Shown here piece by piece: positions 42,820 through 51,047 of a stretch of DNA of 64,000 nucleotides; within the stretch, counting starts at the first letter, position 1; the number at the start of each line of letters is the position of its first letter. The notes beneath the pieces are model-generated. The model had not been told where the DNA came from. It was given only the letters and a program-made list of their open reading frames with translations, and did not search any database. The stretch is from Lacihabitans sp. CS3-21 (GTDB lineage Bacteria > Bacteroidota > Bacteroidia > Cytophagales > Spirosomataceae). The stretch spans positions 1-64,000 of the forward strand of contig NZ_RJUD01000019.1 of the NCBI RefSeq assembly GCF_024343675.1. The letters are read 5' to 3'. A program made the position numbers and the translations under genes.

Positions 42820-43844
42820 AATATAACGACAAATATATCAACAACCACCACCAAATAGGCGGAATAGAAACGTCCATTCTAGACAATGGCGTTGGAAGAG
42901 GAAACAGAGTTGCTTGGATAAATACAGGTTCGGGTTTACGATTCAAAGTGAATTTTGATAGAGGCATGGACATTGGAGAAGCGTTTTATAACCAACATTG
43001 TCTTACATGGCTGAGTCATGGAGGTATTCCAGCACCACAAACTTTGTCAGATATTGGCATAAATTGGTTGAGAACTTTCGGTGGCGGCTTATTGACGACT
43101 TGCGGTCTTCAACATGTTGGCGGACCAGAATCTGATGAATTTGGCGAAAGAGGAATTCATGGAAATATCAGCAATTTACCAGCACAAATTGAATCTATAA
43201 TTCAGCCCGATCCTGCTTGTGGACAATTAGAAATGAGCATTACAGGTGTCATTAAAGAATCTAAGATTTTCGGCCCAAATCTGGAATTAAGAAGGAAGAT
43301 TTCATGTCAATTGGGTTCGGCAGACATAAAAATTGAAGATGAAGTGATCAATCGTGGTAATACCGAAACACCTTTAATGCTGTTGTATCATTTCAACTTT
43401 GGATATCCCTTGGTGCAAGAAGGCACAAAAATCATTTGGGAAGGTGAGTGGAAACCAAGATTTGGGGGAGATTACGCCAAAATATTCAAAGAAGAAAACG
43501 ACTTCAAAACCTGTCCGGCACCGCTAGAAAGCCACAGTGGAGGTGGGGAAGAAGTGGCTTTGATAACCCCGAAAGCCGATGAAAATGGAAAATGTAGATG
43601 TGGTTTATTTAATCCAAAACTGAACTTTGGAATCGAAATGGAATTCGACAAAACTCAATTACCGACCCTTGCCAACTGGCAGCATTTCGGTGAAGGTGAG
43701 TATGTAACAGGTTTAGAACCAGGAACCAACTGGCCAATAGGTCAAAAACAGGCCAGAGAAAACCAAGAACTGATTTTCCTAAAACCAAAAGAATCAAAAA
43801 AAATTGAAGTGTCTTTGAAAGTTACAATTGACGAAAAACAATGA
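42804..43844 (+). CDS. DUF4432 aldose-1-epimerase-like protein
   Basis: 346 residues. The blocks RVAWINTGSGLRFKVNFDRG, GGGLLTTCGLQHVGGPE and GLEPGTNWPIGQ match DUF4432 proteins of the galactose-mutarotase-like superfamily. They probably bind or interconvert sugar anomers; enzymology is little known. The predicted start is GTG and the first residues (MSSVFQ) are encoded by a dispersed repeat; the identical pattern occurs at the ABC transporter gene at 48472. A downstream methionine near residue 55 would cut into the domain, so the early GTG is preferred. Confidence 0.82.
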   Translation: MSSVFQYNDKYINNHHQIGGIETSILDNGVGRGNRVAWINTGSGLRFKVNFDRGMDIGEAFYNQHCLTWLSHGGIPAPQTLSDIGINWLRTFGGGLLTTCGLQHVGGPESDEFGERGIHGNISNLPAQIESIIQPDPACGQLEMSITGVIKESKIFGPNLELRRKISCQLGSADIKIEDEVINRGNTETPLMLLYHFNFGYPLVQEGTKIIWEGEWKPRFGGDYAKIFKEENDFKTCPAPLESHSGGGEEVALITPKADENGKCRCGLFNPKLNFGIEMEFDKTQLPTLANWQHFGEGEYVTGLEPGTNWPIGQKQARENQELIFLKPKESKKIEVSLKVTIDEKQ

Positions 43845-43958
43845 AGGTACGCTAAGGCATAGCACCCAATATAAAGAAAAGAACAAAACATAGAAATTAT
43901 ATAAAAAAAACAAATATTCAATCCTTAAAAAAATATATATTTAAACAAAAATTCAACC

Positions 43959-45161
43959 ATGAGTAATATAAAAAAAGCCCTAGAACAAGGCCAAGGAATA
44001 TTGAGATTAGCCCCAACATGGGTACCGCGTTCTTTCTGTGTACCCGGCCGAAGAATCAAACTCCATCCTGACGATTATTATGTGCTTGGAGGTGTAAGAG
44101 GAGGTATTGACGAACGTTGGCTTTCTTCCACCACTCCTGCAGAAAACGGTCCTCTTACTGGCGAGAATGAAGGCTTGAGTATGATTGTGCACGATAATGA
44201 AAAAATATCACTCAAAGATGCCATCGACGAAGTGGGTTCCGAAATTATTGGTGAGCGACTTTGGAATGAGTACAAAGCGTGGCCGATGTACTCCAAGTTT
44301 TTTGACAATATGGGGCCACTGCCACACCATATTCACCACAACGACGAAAAGGCAGCATTGGTTGGTCAAAATGGTAAACCAGAAGCCTATTATTTTCCGC
44401 CACAATTAAACAACCATGGTGGAGATTTTCCTTATACCTTTTTCGGAATAACCCCAGGAACTACCAAAGAGCAGATAAAAGAGTGCTTGATGAACTTTAC
44501 CAAAGGCGATAACAAAATCACCAATTATTCGGCTGCACAGCGTCTTGAGCCAGGCACTGGTTGGTTTGTTCCACCAGGTGTATTGCATGCACCGGGTAGC
44601 TTATGTACGTATGAGCCACAAAAAGCTTCTGATATATTTGCGATGTATCAAAGTCTTGTAAATGAGGCTATTGTGCCAGAAGAATTGCTTTGGAAAGGAA
44701 CGCCGGAAGACAGAATCGGTGATTATGATGAATTGGTTAGTGTAATCGATTGGGAACTGAACACTGATCCAAATATCGTGGAGAAGTTTTTCATGTTGCC
44801 AAAGCCTGTGAAACCATTGGAAGAAATGGAAACGGAAGGATATATAGAAAATTGGATTTGCTACAAATCTGAAGATTTTAGTGCAAAGGAATTGACCGTG
44901 TTGCCTGGCCAAACGGTTACTATAAAAGATTCAGCGGCTTATGGCTGTATAGTCATGCAAGGGCATGGCAAAATGGGCGTTTGGGACATCGAAACACCCG
45001 CACTGATTCGATATGGTCAGTTAACTAACGATGAGTTTTTCATTACTGAAAAGACTGCAAAAGAAGGCGTTGTAATTTCAAATCCTTCTAGTACTGACCC
45101 AATTGTGATTCTAAAGCATTTTGGGCCGAAAAACCCCGACTTGGTGGTGGAGAAATTTTGA
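43959..45161 (+). CDS. Cupin-type sugar isomerase (mannose-6-phosphate isomerase-like)
   Basis: 400 residues. PHHIHHNDEKA (122-132) has the His/Glu cupin metal site, and RLEPGTGWFVPPGVLHAPGS (about 197-216) the second histidine motif; a second cupin half follows at about 300-390 (VLPGQTVTIKDSAAYG). Layout resembles type I phosphomannose isomerases. Probably isomerises an aldose to a ketose. Preceded by TCAATCCTTAAA and TCAACC leader motifs. Specific substrate unknown. Confidence 0.78.
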   Translation: MSNIKKALEQGQGILRLAPTWVPRSFCVPGRRIKLHPDDYYVLGGVRGGIDERWLSSTTPAENGPLTGENEGLSMIVHDNEKISLKDAIDEVGSEIIGERLWNEYKAWPMYSKFFDNMGPLPHHIHHNDEKAALVGQNGKPEAYYFPPQLNNHGGDFPYTFFGITPGTTKEQIKECLMNFTKGDNKITNYSAAQRLEPGTGWFVPPGVLHAPGSLCTYEPQKASDIFAMYQSLVNEAIVPEELLWKGTPEDRIGDYDELVSVIDWELNTDPNIVEKFFMLPKPVKPLEEMETEGYIENWICYKSEDFSAKELTVLPGQTVTIKDSAAYGCIVMQGHGKMGVWDIETPALIRYGQLTNDEFFITEKTAKEGVVISNPSSTDPIVILKHFGPKNPDLVVEKF

Positions 45162-45265
45162 GTAAGGTCGGTGCCAACGATCAGCCCTGAAAATGTGTCA
45201 AGACCAAATTTAACAAGTTTATAGGTTTAGAAAAAGTAAAGTACAATCTTAAATAAAAAATATAA

Positions 45266-46297
45266 ATGGAAAATAATTATCCTAAACTCCACAATGCCAC
45301 TTGGCCAGGCATAGTTGGAAAAGGCCCCGATTCAGAGCCGGCCATAGCCCTTGATACCATGCTCGAAATGACCGCTGCTGCTGAGGTGGACGGTGTGAAA
45401 TTCGATGGTGTTGATTTAGGCCTTTTTGACCCGCATTACGACCTCGATACATCAGACGATGGCGTGAAAAGATTAGCTGACAAGGTTTCAAAGCATGGAT
45501 TGGAAATCGGAAGTTTGGTGGCTCCGATTTGGGGTGGACCAGCCATGGGAACTGCTGAGGAACGCAAAACTTTCGTAGAAATGGTGAAAAAATCCTGCGA
45601 AATAGGTCAGAAACTCAGAAATATGGGCATTAGACCAAACGGTATCGTAAGGATTGACTCAGCCTCTAGTCCGGAAGCATGGGCGAAAGATCCTGCTGGA
45701 AATACCAAATTGATAGCACAGACTTGGAGAGAAGCTTGTGATGTTGCAGCTGACTATGGCGAGCGATTGGCCGCTGAAGGCGAAATCTGTTGGGGTGGTA
45801 TGCACTCTTGGAAGAAAGTAATCGAGACCATGGAAATGGTAGATAGGCCAGGACTACTTGGTTTTCAGGCAGATATGTCACATACCACGCTGTATTTATT
45901 GGGCTATAATGCCCCAGAAGACAGAGTTTTACCTGATGATTTTCAGTGGGGCGATAGAGCTACATTTTTAGAAGGCCTAAAAAAATTAACTGCAGCACTA
46001 CGTCCTTGGACCATAGATTTTCACGTTGCACAAAACGACGGAACTGTCCACGGAACTGGCTCGCATGATAAAACTGGTCGCCACTGCCTGGCTACAGATC
46101 CTAATGGTAAACTGGATATTGCACACGATGCTGGTCTTTGGCTAAGAGATGAGTCAGGTGAATTGACTAAAGCTTTCAAGCATATTTGTTGGGATGGCTG
46201 TATGTTTGCCAACGATGTGATGACCAAGCAACAAACTTGGAACGACATTCTGGCTGCTATGATTCAGGTGAGAAAACAACACGGTTGGATAGAGTAA
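45266..46297 (+). CDS. Sugar isomerase/epimerase-family TIM barrel (larger form)
   Basis: 343 residues. [20 protein letters not shown] near the start, [12 protein letters not shown] (about 170-181), [17 protein letters not shown] and [17 protein letters not shown] carry the acidic and histidine residues expected of a metal-dependent TIM-barrel isomerase. Longer than the two barrels upstream. Leader ACAATCTTAAAT lies about 11 nt before the start. Function in the pathway not assignable. Confidence 0.75.
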   Translation: MENNYPKLHNATWPGIVGKGPDSEPAIALDTMLEMTAAAEVDGVKFDGVDLGLFDPHYDLDTSDDGVKRLADKVSKHGLEIGSLVAPIWGGPAMGTAEERKTFVEMVKKSCEIGQKLRNMGIRPNGIVRIDSASSPEAWAKDPAGNTKLIAQTWREACDVAADYGERLAAEGEICWGGMHSWKKVIETMEMVDRPGLLGFQADMSHTTLYLLGYNAPEDRVLPDDFQWGDRATFLEGLKKLTAALRPWTIDFHVAQNDGTVHGTGSHDKTGRHCLATDPNGKLDIAHDAGLWLRDESGELTKAFKHICWDGCMFANDVMTKQQTWNDILAAMIQVRKQHGWIE

Positions 46298-46332
46298 GAA
46301 TAGTCTGGAATGCGTGACGGATAGAAGTGGAG

Positions 46333-46404
46333 CTCTTTTTTATGTGGCCTTAGCCCATAAAAAAAGCGGGAACGGATAGCCCGACCCTCCCGATAACTAT
46401 CGGG
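46333..46404 (+). repeat. GC-rich double-hairpin intergenic element
   Basis: First arm GCTCTTTTTTATG (46333-46345) with CATAAAAAAAGC (46357-46368); second arm CCCGAT (46389-46394) with ATCGGG (46399-46404). The stretch is far richer in G and C than its neighbours. It looks like a dispersed palindromic (REP-like) element and may also stop transcription. I believe similar sequences exist in other Bacteroidota, but could not check. Confidence 0.6.
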
Positions 46405-46454
46405 ACGGGGGACGCCCAAATGTAATTGATTTTAAAATTGAAAAATTTAAAGAT

Positions 46455-47621
46455 ATGGCTGACAAAAAACAACTAAGAATAGGTTTGGTAGGTACTGGTT
46501 TGATGGGTAGGGCTCATGCCAATGGCTACAACAGGATACATAATTTTTTTCCGGCATTGCAGTATGAACCCAAGTTGGTGGCGGTGTGCTCAAGAAATGA
46601 GGAGAAAGTGAAGGCTTTTGCTGCCCAGTGGAATTTTGAGTCATATGAAACTGACTGGAAGGCTTTGGTGGCACGTGAGGATATAGATGCAGTGGACATT
46701 TGCACGCCTAATGACTCTCATTTTGAGATCGCCCTGGCATGTGCGGCTGCTGGTAAGATGATTTTGTGCGAAAAACCTTTGGCTAGAACCTTGGAAGAGG
46801 GTCAACAAATGGTGGATGCAATTCAAAAGGCAGGCGTAAAAACTACTGTTTGGTACAATTATCGAAGAATACCGGCTGTAACGCTTGCGAAAAATATTAT
46901 TGACTCTGGCAAATTGGGTAAAATCTATCATTACAGAGCGAATTTCTTGCAAGATTGGACTATAAGTGAGGATCTACCACAAGGTGGTGAGGGTCTTTGG
47001 AGAATGGATGTGGGAGCCGCTGGATCGGGGGTTACGGGCGATCTTTTGGCTCACTGTATTGATACGGCTATGTGGCTAAATGGTGGCATAACGGATGTAT
47101 CGGCCATGACTGAGACCTTTGTGAAGCAACGTATGCATCAGTTAACTGGTAAGGTAGAACCCGTTGGTATAGACGATGCTTGTCTTTTTCATTGTCATTT
47201 TGAAAACGGTTCGCTTGGGCTTTTTGAGTCTACTCGCTATGCCCGCGGACACAAAGCTCTATATACTTTTGAGGTAAATGGGGCTGATGCTTCTTTGAAA
47301 TGGGACCTGCATGATATGAACCGTCTGGAATATTTTGACCACCGTGACGAGAGTAATCTCAGAGGATGGAGGTCGATACATATCACTGATGGTGACCACC
47401 CATATATAAAAAACTGGTGGATACCAGGCTGCGGAATAGGCTGGGAGCATAGTTTTGTGCATCAAGTGGCTGATTTCTTAAAGAGCTTGGAAGACGGCTC
47501 TAAATGCTCTCCAACTTTTGAAGAGGCTCTTCAAACACAGAAAGTTTGTGCTGCGGTGATAGATTCGGCAAATTCTAAAAGCTGGAAGGATACGCACGTG
47601 GATGGGAAGTATGTGTGGTGA
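46455..47621 (+). CDS. Cytoplasmic Gfo/Idh/MocA family oxidoreductase
   Basis: 388 residues, no signal peptide. Rossmann motif [16 protein letters not shown] (about 9-24), substrate-site motif [12 protein letters not shown] (about 104-115) and a conserved [12 protein letters not shown] histidine/aspartate region. NAD(P)-dependent sugar or keto-sugar dehydrogenase. With DUF1080 and the isomerases it fits a keto-glycoside pathway. Last sugar gene before a toxin-antitoxin pair. Confidence 0.9.
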   Translation: MADKKQLRIGLVGTGLMGRAHANGYNRIHNFFPALQYEPKLVAVCSRNEEKVKAFAAQWNFESYETDWKALVAREDIDAVDICTPNDSHFEIALACAAAGKMILCEKPLARTLEEGQQMVDAIQKAGVKTTVWYNYRRIPAVTLAKNIIDSGKLGKIYHYRANFLQDWTISEDLPQGGEGLWRMDVGAAGSGVTGDLLAHCIDTAMWLNGGITDVSAMTETFVKQRMHQLTGKVEPVGIDDACLFHCHFENGSLGLFESTRYARGHKALYTFEVNGADASLKWDLHDMNRLEYFDHRDESNLRGWRSIHITDGDHPYIKNWWIPGCGIGWEHSFVHQVADFLKSLEDGSKCSPTFEEALQTQKVCAAVIDSANSKSWKDTHVDGKYVW

Positions 47622-47655
47622 GTTTTTATAAACACATAGAGACATAAGGAATTGT

Positions 47656-47694
47656 CACATAGGTGCATAGTAAGCTTTTCTATGTACCTATGTG
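47656..47694 (+). terminator. Hairpin repeat after the oxidoreductase gene
   Basis: CACATAGGTGCATAG (47656-47670) pairs with CTATGTACCTATGTG (about 47680-47694) with one internal mismatch, then TTTTTA. The flanks (47625-47735) repeat ACACATAG and CTATGTGTTT, so the whole is a palindrome-rich repeat as well as a likely terminator. Confidence 0.7.
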
Positions 47695-47767
47695 TTTTTA
47701 AAGATTGTTTAAGGATATGTGAACTATGTGTTTATTATGAGCCTTTTTATAAAAGTATTAGGTATAT

Positions 47768-47796
47768 TATACGTATTATTCAAAAACATACGTATA
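47768..47796 (+). promoter_or_regulatory. Paired palindromic operator of the toxin-antitoxin operon
   Basis: TATACGTAT (47768-47776) and ATACGTATA (47788-47796) each contain the palindrome ATACGTAT, 19 nt centre to centre. The second overlaps a TATATTTG box (47793-47800, TAnnTTTG consensus). The arrangement suits cooperative repression by a ribbon-helix-helix antitoxin. Confidence 0.65.
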
Positions 47797-47815
47797 TTTG
47801 AATAAACATCTTGAG

Positions 47816-48052
47816 ATGACAGTAAAATTAAATTTAACAATCGACGAAACTTTGGTTTCTAAAATCAAAGTTTATGCAGCCCAAAAGCAGACTTCGGTGT
47901 CTAAATTGGTTGAAAACTTATTAAAAGAAGAAATTGAAACTGGAACTAAAGATTCAGATATAAGTAAAAAATTCGCAGGAATTCTTTCCGGTAAAATATT
48001 GGATGAGGAGAAAATAAAGGAAGACCATTTAATGAGTAAATATGGCTACTAG
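47816..48052 (+). CDS. Ribbon-helix-helix antitoxin (DUF6364-like)
   Basis: 78 residues from the ATG at 47816 (a TTG at 47798 is in frame but lies in the promoter). The N-terminus VKLNLTIDETLVSKIKVYA gives the beta strand and first helix of a ribbon-helix-helix DNA-binding domain; QTSVSKLVENLL is the second helix. The C-terminal half is charged and should wrap the toxin. It overlaps the PIN toxin gene by 11 nt. It should neutralise the toxin and repress its own promoter. Confidence 0.85.
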   Translation: MTVKLNLTIDETLVSKIKVYAAQKQTSVSKLVENLLKEEIETGTKDSDISKKFAGILSGKILDEEKIKEDHLMSKYGY

Positions 48053-48461
48053 GATTTTTCTAGATACCAATATTATTTTGGATCTCCTTGATAATCAACG
48101 ACAATGCCATAAAGAAGCCGTTTTGCTTTTCAAACTAATTGATAATGGTGAAGTAATGGCTTTTTTTTCAGAAAGTATAGTTACAACAACGGATTATATT
48201 TTACAAAAATTACTTTCAAAAGATCTTAGGACTGAGTTTTTCGGAGAAATGTCTAGGAGAATTCAAATATTACCATGTAGCAATATGATATTGGATAGAG
48301 CATTAAGTTTGGAATTTGGAGACCTTGAAGATGTTATTTTATTTCAATTAGCATTAGAAAATAAGGTGGATTTTTTCATCACAAATGACAAAAAACTTTT
48401 GAATAGTACTTTAAAAGGAATTAAATTAGTTCAGGCAGGACAATTTTTGAATATAAAATAA
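48042..48461 (+). CDS. PIN-domain toxin (VapC-like ribonuclease)
   Basis: 139 residues. PIN acidic residues: Asp in IFLDTNIILDLL, Glu in SESIV, the EFGDLEDVILFQLA aspartates, and FFITNDKKLLN near the end. PIN toxins are Mg-dependent RNases that cleave tRNA or rRNA. Overlaps the antitoxin gene by 11 nt. A short repeat with the next gene's start codon begins 1 nt after its stop. Classic type II module inside the carbohydrate block. Confidence 0.88.
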   Translation: MATRIFLDTNIILDLLDNQRQCHKEAVLLFKLIDNGEVMAFFSESIVTTTDYILQKLLSKDLRTEFFGEMSRRIQILPCSNMILDRALSLEFGDLEDVILFQLALENKVDFFITNDKKLLNSTLKGIKLVQAGQFLNIK

Positions 48462-48487
48462 AAGTAAATCCGTGTCATCTGTGCTCC
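48462..48487 (+). repeat. Dispersed repeat, copy C, carrying the start codon of the ABC ATPase gene
   Basis: AAGTAAATCCGTGTCATC followed by TGTGCTCC matches the end of copies A and B with one change. GTG at 48472 and GTG at 48481 are the only early start codons in the open frame, which begins after a stop at 48454-48456. Confidence 0.75.
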
Positions 48488-49965
48488 AAAATAATATTCT
48501 AACCTTAAATAATATCTCCAAATCCTTCTCAGGCATAAAAGTGCTTGAAGATGTGTCTTTAAAGATAGAAAAAGGCAAAGTACACGCACTTATGGGCGAA
48601 AATGGTGCTGGGAAGTCTACTTTGATGAAGATTTTGGTGGGTTTGTTACAGGCAGATGCAGGAGAGATTTTGTTAGAAGGCGAAGTTATTTCTAGACTTT
48701 CTGTTCAAGCTATTTTAGGAAAAGGCATTGCCATGATACACCAAGAAATATTGATGGTGCCAGAATTAAGCGTGGCTCAGAATATATTTTTGGGAAAAGA
48801 AAGCCACAGGTTTTCTTGGTTAAATGCGTCTGAAATAAACCATAAGTCAAAACAGATACTTGCAGATTTAAAACTGAATATTTCTCCAAAAATAAAGGTA
48901 AAAAACTTAAGCATTGCTGACCGCCAAATGGTTGAAATAGCCAAAGCCATCAGCAATAGAGCCAAAGTAATAATTATGGACGAGCCAACTTCGGCTCTTT
49001 CTGAAATTGAAGTTGTGACACTTTTTGGGATTATTGAAAGTCTTAAAAATCAGGGTGTTGCGATAATTTATATTTCACACAAAATGGATGAAATATTTAA
49101 AATTTCGGATACCATAACAGTTTTGAGAGATGGGAAACTCATTTCAACCAAGAAAGCTGAGGAAATGGACAGCCAAATTTTGATAAAATTGATGGTAGGT
49201 CGGGAAATTGCTGAATTATTTCCAACCTCCAACATTGAAATTGGGCAAACGATCATCTCTGTAAAAAATTTAGGGAGAAAAAACGTTTTTTCAGATGTCA
49301 ATTTTGAAGTAAAAGCGGGTGAAGTTTTAGGACTTGCAGGTTTGGTAGGGGCAGGGCGATCAGAAATTGCGAGAGCGATTGCTGGTCTCGACAAAATTGA
49401 TGCTGGTACGATAGAAATTGAAGGGGTAGAAACTCAATTAGATTCTCCTTCAGATGCCATTAAACTTGGAATTGGTTTCGTTAGTGAAGATCGTAAAGCT
49501 TTAGGATTTATCCCCCAAATGACCATTAAAGACAATATCTCGCTTTCGTCACTCGAAGTGTTTTCAAAAATGGGTTTTGTAAACACAAAAGAGGAAATAA
49601 ATTCCACTCAAATAGTTTATAATAGTTTGAAAGTAAAAGCCTCGGGTTTTAGTCAGAAAGTAATTAATTTAAGTGGAGGAAATCAACAGAAAGTAGTGAT
49701 AGGCAAAGTCTTGATGTCAAATCCCAAAATTATAATCTTCGATGAACCTACCCGAGGAATAGATGTTGGTGCCAAATTTGAAATTTATAAATTAATCAAT
49801 ACCCTCAAAGCCAAAGGATTGGCCATAATTTTAATTTCCTCTGAAATGCCAGAGATATTAGGTCTTTGCGACCGAATTTTGGTACTTTCTAAAGGAAAAC
49901 AAAAGGCCATTTTGTCAAAATCCGAAGCTTCACAAGAAAAAATTATGCAATATGCCGTTCATTAA
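48472..49965 (+). CDS. Sugar ABC transporter ATP-binding protein (RbsA/MglA type)
   Basis: 497 residues with two ATPase halves. First: Walker A GENGAGKST (42-50), Walker B VIIMDEPTSAL. Second: degenerate Walker A GLVGAGRSE, signature LSGGNQQKVVIG, Walker B IIIFDEPTRGIDVG. This tandem layout is typical of monosaccharide CUT2 importers. Start is GTG within a repeat; the protein begins MSSVLQNN, like MSSVFQYN of the DUF4432 protein. It overlaps the permease gene by 14 nt. Confidence 0.93.
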   Translation: MSSVLQNNILTLNNISKSFSGIKVLEDVSLKIEKGKVHALMGENGAGKSTLMKILVGLLQADAGEILLEGEVISRLSVQAILGKGIAMIHQEILMVPELSVAQNIFLGKESHRFSWLNASEINHKSKQILADLKLNISPKIKVKNLSIADRQMVEIAKAISNRAKVIIMDEPTSALSEIEVVTLFGIIESLKNQGVAIIYISHKMDEIFKISDTITVLRDGKLISTKKAEEMDSQILIKLMVGREIAELFPTSNIEIGQTIISVKNLGRKNVFSDVNFEVKAGEVLGLAGLVGAGRSEIARAIAGLDKIDAGTIEIEGVETQLDSPSDAIKLGIGFVSEDRKALGFIPQMTIKDNISLSSLEVFSKMGFVNTKEEINSTQIVYNSLKVKASGFSQKVINLSGGNQQKVVIGKVLMSNPKIIIFDEPTRGIDVGAKFEIYKLINTLKAKGLAIILISSEMPEILGLCDRILVLSKGKQKAILSKSEASQEKIMQYAVH

Positions 49966-50893
49966 TGCCCTTCGACAATATGGAATTTTCCTTGCTTTCT
50001 TGCTTATCTGTTGCTTTTTGAGCTATACCAGTTCGCAATTCTTAACGGTATCCAATTGGACCATTATCATTACCCAAGTTTCGATAAATGCCCTTTTGGC
50101 TTTTGGCGTTACGTTTGTTATCATTACAGGTGGCATTGATTTGTCGGTCGGGTCAATCGTTGCTGTGGCTGGTGTTGTGGCTGCTTTATTAGCTTCTCAG
50201 CCTGATTTACCTTTGATTGTTTCCATTTTTGGAGGGCTTTTGGCAGGTTTAGTTTTTGGACTTCTCAATGGCCTCATCATCACCAAAAGCAAAATTGCTC
50301 CTTTCATCGTCACTTTAGGTATAATGACCATCGGTCGTGGTTTAGCTTTGATTTTGAGTAAGGGCCGACCTATTTCAAACCTATCAGATTCTTTCAATTT
50401 TATTGGCGGAGGGGATATTTTTGGTATTCCGTTTCCAATAATAATTTTAGTCATTGTGTTTATAATCAGTTATTTACTATTAAAAAATACAGTTTTCGGA
50501 AGATATGTTTACGCAATCGGTGGCAACGAGCAAGCAGCCTGGGCATCAGGTATTAATGTAAATAAAATCAAAATGGCCGTGTATGCACTATGTGGCACTT
50601 TGGCTGGCTTGGCTGGAATATTACTCACTTCAAGAATAACCACTGGTCAACCCAACGCAGGTGCGGGCTTCGAGTTGGATGCCATTGCAGCAGCCATTAT
50701 AGGTGGTACAAGTACCTCGGGTGGAACTGGCACTATCGCCGGAACTTTGATAGGTGCATTGTTGATTGGCGTGATAAACAATGGACTAGATTTGTTAAAT
50801 GTAAGTTCTTATTATCAACAAGTTATTATGGGAGCTATTATCATTGGTGCGGTGCTTTTGGATAGTTGGAATCAGAAAAGGCTTACTTCTTAG
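49952..50893 (+). CDS. Sugar ABC transporter permease (RbsC type)
   Basis: 313 residues with eight to ten membrane helices. FVIITGGIDLSVGSIVAVAG (about 56-75) is the family signature; GGNEQAAWASGINVNKIKMAVY is the EAA-like cytoplasmic loop; AIIGGTSTSGGTGTIAGTL follows. Inner-membrane component of the CUT2-type importer with the ATPase and the binding protein. Overlaps the ATPase gene by 14 nt. Confidence 0.93.
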   Translation: MPFINALRQYGIFLAFLLICCFLSYTSSQFLTVSNWTIIITQVSINALLAFGVTFVIITGGIDLSVGSIVAVAGVVAALLASQPDLPLIVSIFGGLLAGLVFGLLNGLIITKSKIAPFIVTLGIMTIGRGLALILSKGRPISNLSDSFNFIGGGDIFGIPFPIIILVIVFIISYLLLKNTVFGRYVYAIGGNEQAAWASGINVNKIKMAVYALCGTLAGLAGILLTSRITTGQPNAGAGFELDAIAAAIIGGTSTSGGTGTIAGTLIGALLIGVINNGLDLLNVSSYYQQVIMGAIIIGAVLLDSWNQKRLTS

Positions 50894-50901
50894 GGTTAAT
50901 T

Positions 50902-51005
50902 GAACAAGGATTTTTTGGATTTGACCGCACCGGCGGCCCGGACCGATTCCATATTTTAAATAATCAGAAAAAAAATCTGTGTCTCATTCGTGAAATCCGT
51001 GTTCC
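50902..51005 (+). repeat. Miniature element with inverted ends, copy 1
   Basis: Left end GAACAAGGATTTTTTGGA, right end ATCCGTGTTCC (50995-51005), an imperfect inverted repeat of about 10 nt. The left 24 nt match the left end of copy 2 at 51981 with three differences. The interior has a GC-rich patch (50925-50950). About 104 nt, non-coding, reminiscent of a small non-autonomous repeat. Confidence 0.6.
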
Positions 51006-51014
51006 AAAAACCAC

Positions 51015-51022
51015 TATATTTG
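51015..51022 (+). promoter_or_regulatory. Candidate -7 box of the binding-protein gene
   Basis: TATATTTG matches TAnnTTTG, 26 nt before the ATG at 51048, directly downstream of the repeat at 50902-51005. Confidence 0.5.
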
Positions 51023-51047
51023 AATCAAATTCAACCTTATGATTCAA

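Noticed and set aside
47798-47815. TTG start of the antitoxin
   Set aside because: The TTG lies inside the -7 box and operator; the ATG at 47816 gives a normal ribbon-helix-helix N-terminus.
50915-50950. GC-rich patch as foreign DNA island
   Set aside because: Only about 25-35 nt and inside a repeat element; too short to argue for a separate transfer event.
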